From assembly GCA_034668785.1 (NCBI GenBank), contig JAXDOS010000027.1, positions 1-15,274 on the forward strand: a DNA stretch of 15,274 nucleotides, in the 5' to 3' direction. Source of the DNA: CANKHA01 sp034668785 (GTDB lineage Bacteria; Pseudomonadota; Alphaproteobacteria; Rhizobiales; Xanthobacteraceae). The translations under genes were made by a program, and so were the position numbers. Shown piece by piece: positions 6,810 through 13,500 of this stretch. Every line of letters starts with the position of its first letter. Position 1 is the stretch's first letter. Below the pieces are notes generated by a model. That model saw only the letters and a list, made by a program, of their open reading frames with translations, had not been told where the DNA came from and searched no databases.

Positions 6810-8054
6810 ATGGCAAACGAACAGGATGATGCGCCGGCCTCGGCGGCGGACGCTTTCCCCCGCCGTCCGCGGCCAACACCGACCATCGATCTGAAGGCGA
6901 CCGAAGTTGGGGGCGGAGCGGCAGCGAGCGCGGACGCGCCTCCGAGCGAACCACCGATTCCGCCCGCCACCGGCAGGGGGAAAACTTGGTGGCCAAGCCA
7001 TCTCAACTGGTCTTTGGTTGAGGCCGGCGCGGCCGGTGGCGGGATCGTCCTGCTCGTCCTCGCCGTGCTTTGGTTTGCCGGGATATTCTCCTCGCGCGAC
7101 GACGGATTGAATGCGCTGCAAGCGCGGCTGGCGCTGGCCGAATTGAAGCTTCAGGATATTCCCGGCGCTCCGCCACCGGCCAATATCGATCGTAAAACGG
7201 TCGACGATCTTGCCGCGCGATTGAGCAAGCTTGAGGCTGCCGTCGCGGCACCGCGACCGCCGTCCAGTGATGTTGCGGCTGCCAACCGCGTAGCCGCCGT
7301 CGAGGAAACGTTAAAATCACTTCAATCAAAGCTCGCCGATCTCGATCGCCGTGCGGACGAAAACGCTACCGCTGTGCGCGAAGCGCGCGGCCGTGCCGAC
7401 GCGGCGGTGCAGGCATCGGATGCGGTGCCGGCGGAAGCCCGCGAGGTGCAGTTGCTGAGCAGCCGCATCGCCACGCTCGAACAGACAACGAAAACAATCC
7501 CCGAAGATGTTGCCAAGCGCGCGGCCATCGTCGCCGACCGGCCGCTCCGGTTGGCCGTCGCCGCGCAGGCGCTGCGCGCCGCCGTGGAGCGCGGCGATCC
7601 ATTCGCGGTGGAATTGGCGGCGGTAAAACCGCTCGCCGCGGATGCGCAGGCGCTGACGCCGCTTGAGCCTTTCGCCGCTGGCGGCGTACCGTCACCAGCG
7701 ACGCTGGCGCGACAATTGTCGGAACTCGTTCCCGCCATGCGAAGGCTTGTCGCCGCGCCTGCGCCCGCGGGCGGCTTTCTCAATCGGCTGCAGGCTCATG
7801 CGGAACGTCTTGTCCGTGTTCGCCCGGTCGACGAGACGCCGGGAGACGATCCCGCGGCGATCATCAGCCGCATCGATGCCAAGGCGGCGCGGTCCGACAT
7901 TGCCGGCGCGCTCGCCGATTTGGCCAAGCTGCCCGCCAATGTCCGCGCTTCTGCCGAGGAATGGATCAAGCAAGCGCAGGCGCGGGAGGCGGCAGTGACC
8001 TCGAGCCGGAAGTTCGCCGGCGATGCGCTCGCCGCGCTGGGCAAGTCGCCATGA
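6810..8054 (+). CDS. Alphaproteobacterial Mic60/mitofilin-like inner-membrane protein
   Basis: 414 residues. A Pro/Ala-rich, disordered, cytoplasmic N-terminus (1-60) is followed by a single transmembrane helix at about 69-91 (EAGAAGGGIVLLVLAVLWF) and then a long periplasmic helical part with heptad-like Leu/Ala patterns (100-230, for example LQARLALAELKL and VEETLKSLQSKLADLDRRA), predicted coiled coil. A C-terminal helical region (about 325-410, with LNRLQAHAERLVRVRPVDE and AEEWIKQAQAREAA) corresponds to the mitofilin signature. This architecture, and the position between hemD and hemY, match the COG4223/alpha-Mic60 proteins, relatives of the mitochondrial crista protein Mic60 that shape inner or intracytoplasmic membrane. 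It is transcribed with the heme genes; the stop is 13 bases before the hemY start. Confidence 0.85.
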   Translation: MANEQDDAPASAADAFPRRPRPTPTIDLKATEVGGGAAASADAPPSEPPIPPATGRGKTWWPSHLNWSLVEAGAAGGGIVLLVLAVLWFAGIFSSRDDGLNALQARLALAELKLQDIPGAPPPANIDRKTVDDLAARLSKLEAAVAAPRPPSSDVAAANRVAAVEETLKSLQSKLADLDRRADENATAVREARGRADAAVQASDAVPAEAREVQLLSSRIATLEQTTKTIPEDVAKRAAIVADRPLRLAVAAQALRAAVERGDPFAVELAAVKPLAADAQALTPLEPFAAGGVPSPATLARQLSELVPAMRRLVAAPAPAGGFLNRLQAHAERLVRVRPVDETPGDDPAAIISRIDAKAARSDIAGALADLAKLPANVRASAEEWIKQAQAREAAVTSSRKFAGDALAALGKSP

Positions 8055-8067
8055 AGCCGGGCCTCCG

Positions 8068-9672
8068 ATGATCCGCGTCCTCCTCTATTTCATCCTCGTC
8101 GGACTCCTTGCATTCGGAGTGGCTTGGCTTGCCGACCGGCCGGGAGAGGTCAACGTGGTGTGGCATGGCCTGCGCATCGACACCTCGGTGATGGTCGCCG
8201 CTGTGGTGCTTGTGCTGACCATTGCCGCCGCTGTGTTTGTTTGGTCGTTGCTGCGCACCGTGCTGCGGACGCCGGATTTGTTGTCGATGTATCTGCGCAA
8301 CCGCCGGGGTACCAAAGGCTATCTGGCTATTTCCCGCGGGCTGATCGCGATCGGAACCGGCGACGCGCGCGCCGCGCGTAAATTCGAGCAGGAAGCCCGG
8401 CGGCTGGCGCCGGGCCAACCGCTCGCGCTTTTGCTCAGCGCGCAGACCGCGCAATTGTCCGGCGACCGCCCTGCCGCCGAGCGCGCCTTCTCCGAAATGG
8501 TGGGCCGGCCCGACACCAAGCTTTTGGGATTGCGCGGTTTGTTCGTGGAGGCGCAACGCCGCGACGATCAGATCGCGGCGTGCGCCTATGCCGAGGAGGC
8601 AGTGAAAGCCGCGCCCGCGCCCGCATGGGCGGGTCAAGCGGTGCTCGAATTCCGCTGTGCCGCCGGAGACTGGAGCGGCGCGCTGGCTATGCTTGAAAGC
8701 AACATGCGTGGCGGGCTTATCGACCGCGTCACGTATCGGCGGCATCGGGCCGTGCTGCTGACGGCGCAGGCTTTGGCAGCGGAAGAAACAGATCGGGACA
8801 ATGCCAAGACGCTCGTTCTTGAAGCCGTGAAGCTTGCGCCAACGCTGGTGCCAGCGGCGGCGTTGGCCGGCAGGCTGCTCGCCGAGGCGGGGGAATTGCG
8901 CAAGGCGGGGCGGATGCTCGAACGCACGTGGAAGGAAAACCCGCATCCCGATTTGGCCGAAACCTATGCGCATCTACGCTTCGGGGATTCCGCACGGGAC
9001 CGGCTGGTGCGCGTGGAGATGCTGGCGCAGAAAGCGCCGGGTCATGTCGAAAGCGCGCTCGCAGTCGCGCGCGCGGCGCTCGACGCCCGTGAATTCGCCA
9101 AGGCGCGATCCGCGTTGACGCCCTTACTTGCGCAGCCGAGCCAACGCGTCGCGCTGTTGATGGCGGAACTTGAACAAGTGGAACACGGCGACGAGGGGCG
9201 CAGCCGCGAGTGGATGGCGCGCGCGGTCCACGCCGCGCGCGATCCGGCCTGGACCGCGGATGGATTTGTCTCGGAGCGCTGGCTGCCGGTTTCGCCAGTC
9301 AGCGGACGCCTCGATGCTTTCCAATGGAAAGTACCGTTGGCCGAACTCGGCTCTTCTTTGGCCGCGGATCACGCGAGCAAGCTCTTTGCGATCATCGATG
9401 CGAGCACCTCCGAGAAGAGCGTGCCTGCTGCTGGCCCGGCAGGTGATGACAAACAACTCGCCGAAGAGAATTCCACGGCCGCGCCGCTATCACCAGTGGC
9501 CGCGCGCCCGGAGACGCCCCCGCCGGAGGAAGTGCGAAAGCCGATCGCGGAAACCGTGATCCCGCTGGCGCAGGCTCCGGACGATCCCGGCCCGGAGCAT
9601 GACGCTGAGCCGGAACCCGCGCCCGAGCCTGGCCCTGACGGGTGGAGCAAATTCCGTCAATTATTCAAATAA
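8068..9672 (+). CDS. hemY: HemY-type TPR inner-membrane protein
   Basis: 534 residues from the ATG at 8068, which puts the first membrane helix at the N-terminus. Two transmembrane helices (about 4-21 and 41-62) flank a short periplasmic loop (DRPGEVNVVWHGLRIDTS). The HemY N-terminal signature follows: YLRNRR (75-80) and KGYLAISRGLIAIGTGDARA (83-102). A long all-helical TPR-like region spans about 95-440, with repeated A-x-x-x-A-x-x-L patterns. The C-terminal 80 residues are low-complexity, Pro/Glu-rich and acidic, and end in WSKFRQLFK. Despite the name, this family is not protoporphyrinogen oxidase. It is a tetratricopeptide membrane protein encoded with hemC/hemD whose role in tetrapyrrole synthesis is unclear. 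The ribosome binding site is weak, so coupling to the upstream gene is likely. Confidence 0.92.
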   Translation: MIRVLLYFILVGLLAFGVAWLADRPGEVNVVWHGLRIDTSVMVAAVVLVLTIAAAVFVWSLLRTVLRTPDLLSMYLRNRRGTKGYLAISRGLIAIGTGDARAARKFEQEARRLAPGQPLALLLSAQTAQLSGDRPAAERAFSEMVGRPDTKLLGLRGLFVEAQRRDDQIAACAYAEEAVKAAPAPAWAGQAVLEFRCAAGDWSGALAMLESNMRGGLIDRVTYRRHRAVLLTAQALAAEETDRDNAKTLVLEAVKLAPTLVPAAALAGRLLAEAGELRKAGRMLERTWKENPHPDLAETYAHLRFGDSARDRLVRVEMLAQKAPGHVESALAVARAALDAREFAKARSALTPLLAQPSQRVALLMAELEQVEHGDEGRSREWMARAVHAARDPAWTADGFVSERWLPVSPVSGRLDAFQWKVPLAELGSSLAADHASKLFAIIDASTSEKSVPAAGPAGDDKQLAEENSTAAPLSPVAARPETPPPEEVRKPIAETVIPLAQAPDDPGPEHDAEPEPAPEPGPDGWSKFRQLFK

Positions 9673-9734
9673 CCGAAGCGTTATCAGGCCGAAGCCGCGG
9701 GCGCTTTACTTGCCGGGTTTCCTTGCCGCTTTCC

Positions 9735-9763
9735 TTGCAAATCGCCGTGGCGCTCGATATCCA
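9735..9763 (+). promoter_or_regulatory. Candidate promoter of tRNA-Thr
   Basis: TTGCAA (9735-9740) and TATCCA (9758-9763) are separated by 17 bases and end 13 bases before the mature tRNA 5' end. This would give a short leader for RNase P removal. Both boxes are imperfect and were found by eye. Confidence 0.3.
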
Positions 9764-9776
9764 GAGACGCTGATTA

Positions 9777-9852
9777 GCCGCAATAGCTCAGCTGGTAGAG
9801 CACGTCATTCGTAATGACGGGGTCGGGGGTTCGAATCCCTCTTGCGGCACCA
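9777..9852 (+). tRNA. tRNA-Thr (anticodon CGT)
   Basis: 76 bases with an encoded CCA end. The acceptor stem GCCGCAA pairs with TTGCGGC (9777-9783 with 9842-9848), discriminator A9849. The D-arm is GCTC/GAGC (9786-9789 with 9798-9801). The anticodon stem CGTCA/TGACG (9803-9807 with 9815-9819) encloses the loop TTCGTAA, whose central CGT (9810-9812) is the anticodon and reads ACG codons. The T-arm GGGGG/CCCTC encloses TTCGAAT. All arms are intact, so the gene should be functional. It stands alone, 104 bases after hemY. Confidence 0.97.
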
Positions 9853-9979
9853 GTTAGAAGATCCTCTAATCACCGCACATTCGGCGATTGTCTGGACGGG
9901 CAACGTGTGAGTTTTTGCCAACTCGCACGATTTCTCGCACGTTTGAACAGGTTCCGTGCGCGCAGCGGCTGGGCGTTGA

Positions 9980-10465
9980 GCTTTTCACAACGGCCGAACG
10001 ATCAATCATGGCGCCGAATTCACCTACTTGTACTCGAGCATGGAACGTATGCTGCGGCAGGTTCAGCTAAGAAAATGCGATTAATTTCACGGCCTGCCAC
10101 TCTCGACCAACGAGCGAGCCATTGTGGGAAGCTGCATCTTTGCGCGCCTATATCATCAAGTGCAATTGCATTTGGCCTCTCAGGCGCATCGACCCTCATG
10201 ATTTGATCTTTTCCGATTAGCAAATAAGCTTGGCCAAGTGCATTCAACGATTGAGCGCGCATTGCTGCATGAATGACGTTCCACCAGTGCAACAATCCCA
10301 CCTCAAGCAGGCACGGCGGCGCAAATCGCCGTTGAAGCAACTGCCGCAGCCCAGATCGCATTTGCAAGACCATCGGAGTTGCTGGCGATTGCCTGTCGAT
10401 ATTGGAAATCGGAATTGGAGTTAGCGAACGAGTTTGGGATCGTCGCATACTTCACGAATTATTGA
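9980..10465 (+). pseudogene. Possible decayed coding frame of unknown function
   Basis: One plus-strand frame reads as protein-like helical sequence but is interrupted by TAA at 10082 and TGA at 10199 and 10274, and ends at TGA 10463. The segments include FTYLYSSMERMLRQVQL, STNERAIVGSCIFARLYHQV, FDLFRLANKLGQVHSTIERA and, in the longest open piece (10277-10462), FARPSELLAIACRYWKSELE followed by LANEFGIVAYFTNY. The amphipathic pattern and continuity in a single frame suggest an old gene inactivated by point mutation. The last segment loosely recalls phasin-like helices, which is only a guess. No start is identifiable. An alternative is chance: a competing minus-strand frame (10020-10448) stays open over the same bases. 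Confidence 0.3.
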
Positions 10466-10490
10466 CTCCCCGCCTTTGCTTCAGCTACCG
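10462..10490 (+). promoter_or_regulatory. Candidate sigma-70 promoter of the giant repeat protein gene
   Basis: TTGACT (10462-10467) and CTACCG (10485-10490) are separated by 17 bases. The first box matches the consensus well and the second moderately. The predicted leader would be about 34 bases before the ATG at 10531. Judged by eye only. Confidence 0.35.
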
Positions 10491-10530
10491 AAGGTAAGGG
10501 CCTGATCAATGGGTAAAGTGGGGGGTTGTG

Positions 10531-13500
10531 ATGTCCAAGCGTACGCAGAAGCAGAAGGGCCAAGTCGTCCGTTTCGAGCAGTCGACATTGCTCGAAACGG
10601 TAGCTGCCATGCACAATCAGCCTGCAGCTCTCAGCCGACCTGGCCTTATGCGCGCCTCATTGTTGGCGGGCACCGCGCTCGGCGCGGGCATCCTGGCCGG
10701 CATGATCGTGCCGCAGCCGGCCAATGCGGTCTGCGTGCTCTCCGGAACCACGGAAAACTGTACCGGTCCTTTCCCCGCCGGCATCCACTACACCAACCCG
10801 CCGATCACCACGATCAACGCCACTGCCGCGGTCATCAGCAATCCCGCCGGCAACGGCATCGACCTGATCAACGCGGCGCCCGCACTCACGAGCACGGTGA
10901 ACAGCGACGCTGCCACCACGATCGGCATCGCGGCAGCGGTCACCGGCGACGGCATCCACGAGCAGTCGGCCTTCGCCAACAGCACCCTGGTGATCACCTC
11001 GGCGTCGACGATCAAAGTCGGGCGCGACGGCCTCTCTGCATTTGCTGCCAGCGCCGCGGGCGGTAAGGAGACGGTGAGCGTCACCACCACCGCCGGAACG
11101 ATCACCGCCGGCCGCTACGGCATCCTAGCCCAGGCCCAGATCTCCGGCGGCGTTGGCGCCAATACAGCTACCTCTACCGTTGCCAATGATGCAGTGATCA
11201 ACAGCGCGTCAACCTCGATCTATAATCTGATGACCGCAACCGCGGGCGCGATTAATACCGCGGCGAGCGCCTATTCGACCGTCACCAATTCCGCGGCTGT
11301 GACCAGCACCAATAGACTTGGCATCTCTGCGAAAGCAGCCTCGACTGCTGTTGGGCCGACGTCGAGCGCCAAGTCGATTACGTCCGTCACCAATTCGGGG
11401 GCGATCAACAGCAAGTCTACCGGTATCTACGGTGGTGCCGCCGGCAACACCGGCACCACTGGCAATAACGCCGGCAATGGTTACTCCAGCCTCGTTATTT
11501 CCAACAAGGGCGCGATCACCGCGACCGCCGGCAGCGGCATCACGGGAACGTCGTTTGCCTTCGAGCGCTCAAATAACGTCGTCACGGCCGCGATTGGCGG
11601 CACCGCCACGGCAAAAGACAGCATCTACAATTCCGGCGTCATCAACAGCGGCGATACCGGCATTGACGGTCTGGCTTGGGCGTTCGCCAATGCCTATGGC
11701 TTGTTGTTGGCCGGGGGCGCGGGGACCGGCGGGACCTCAGCCGCTACCCTGACGATCACCAACAAAGGCAATATCACCACGGGGGCGGCGAGTGCGTCCG
11801 GGCGCGGTATTGTTGCAAACGTGCGCGCCTATTCTACTGGCAGCGGCTATGCGGCCAAAGGTGGGACCGCCACCGGCAGCAACACCGTCTACAATTCGGG
11901 GGCCATCAACAGCGGCAATTTCGGCGACGTCTATGCTGCCAACCTCGTGTCTGCCGCCAGTATCGGAACTGGCGCCGCGAAGAGCACCGCCACCGGCGGC
12001 GCCGCGACTTCCAGCATCAGCATCACCAATAAGGGCGCTCTGACCAACACGGGCATATCGACGACCGCATTCGGCATCCGCGGGATCGGAATTAGCGATG
12101 CTAACGCCACCGGTTATTCGGCGAAAGGCGGCACCGCTACCGGCACCGTAACTGTCGATAATTCCGGGGCCGTCACCACCGTGAACGGGAACGACATCGA
12201 CGCTTATTCGCGCGTGGGCGCTTATGCTTTCGGGTCCTACGCCGCGAAGGGGACTGCCACCGGCGGCACGGCTACTTCGACCATCGCCATCACCAATAAG
12301 GGGGCGCTGACCAATACCGCGGCGCGGGGTATCCTCGCGCAATCAGTCGCTCTCGCCGGCGGTTACGGCTTTGCGGCCACCGGCGGCACCGCCACGGCCA
12401 ATGCCGGCACCGCGGCCGCGCCGATCTACAACTCCGGCGCTATCAAGAGCAACTTTGACGGCATCGACGGCTTCGCCACCGCATTGGCTCGGGCTTACGG
12501 CTCGTTCGCTGTGAAGGGCACGGCCACCGGCGGCACCGCCACGTCCGGCGTGGTGATCACCAACAAGGGCAACATCACCATCGGCACCGCCGTCAGTTCG
12601 GCGGGCGACGGCATTGTTGGCTACGCGAGCAGCACGGCCGCTGCGGGAGGCTTTACCGCAGTCGGCGGCAAGGCGACCGCGGCCACGACGATCTACAATT
12701 CCGGCATCATCCAGTCCGGGACGGCTACCGGCGACGACGGCATTGACGGCTTCGCTAATGCGGGGGCCGGTGCGGTGGGCTCCAACGCCCCGACTGGCTC
12801 CGGCAAGGGCGGCACCGCGGCCGCCACCGTGAGCATCACCAACAGGAACGCCATCACCGCCGCGACGTTGGGCATCTTCGGACGCTCGCGCGGTTATGCC
12901 ACTGGCTATGGATATACGGCTACTGGCGGCACCGCGACCGGCACGACGACGATTGACAGTGCGGGCACCATCACCAGTATTGGCGGCACGGGAATCGTCG
13001 GCAGAGGTTACGCCTTCGCCAGCGGCGTCGGCGTCGTCACCGGCGGCGTGGCGGGAGCCGGCACCGGAACGGGCGGCACCGCCACCGGCGGCGTGACCAT
13101 CACCAACAAGGGCAACATTGCCAGCGGTGGTACCGGCAACGGTATCGACGGCTATTCGACCGCCAACGCAGCCGGAAGCGGGCGCGTCGGTCAGGGCGGC
13201 AAGGCGACCGCCACCACGACGATCTACAACTCCGGGCAGATCCACAGCTATCTCGCGAGCGGTATCATTGGCAGGGCCAGTGCATATGCCCGTGGCTACG
13301 GCTCGAACGGCTACGCCAATGGCAAAGGCACCGGCGGCACCGCCGCCGCGACGCTTACCATCACCAACAAGGGCGCGATCACCAGCCCCTATGGCAACGG
13401 CATCTATGGCGCAGCGAGGGCCGATGCACGGGGTAGCGGCTTTGCCGGCAAAGGCGGGTCGGCGACGGCGTCGGCGACAATCTACAACTCCGGCACCATC

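Larger units (their letters stand above)
9853..10530 (+). other. Gene-poor stretch between tRNA-Thr and the repeat protein gene
   Basis: About 680 bases with lower GC and more mixed codon-like composition than either neighbour. No intact gene with a ribosome binding site is visible. It holds a possible decayed coding frame (see 9980-10465) and the candidate promoter of the following gene. Short open frames on both strands (for example 10020-10448 minus) lack start signals and recognisable domains. No direct repeat of the tRNA 3' end, integrase or insertion-sequence ends were seen here. Confidence 0.5.

Noticed and set aside
9673..9720. Possible intrinsic terminator after hemY
   Set aside because: A weak AAGCG/CGCTT pairing with a small GGC/GCC stem is present, but there is no proper T-run, so it is not supported.
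9814..10206. Plus-strand open frame of 130 codons starting inside the tRNA
   Set aside because: It begins within tRNA-Thr and reads as non-globular sequence with no ribosome binding site. An overlapping frame looks more protein-like.
10020..10448. Minus-strand open frame of 142 codons between the tRNA and the repeat protein
   Set aside because: No start signal and no recognisable domain, and it lies opposite a plus-strand frame with helix-like content. It cannot be excluded, but support is too weak for a gene call.
10726..10735. Lipoprotein signal at the cysteine after the leader of the repeat protein
   Set aside because: The residues before C68 (ANAV) do not form a lipobox, and a standard signal peptidase I site after PANA fits better.
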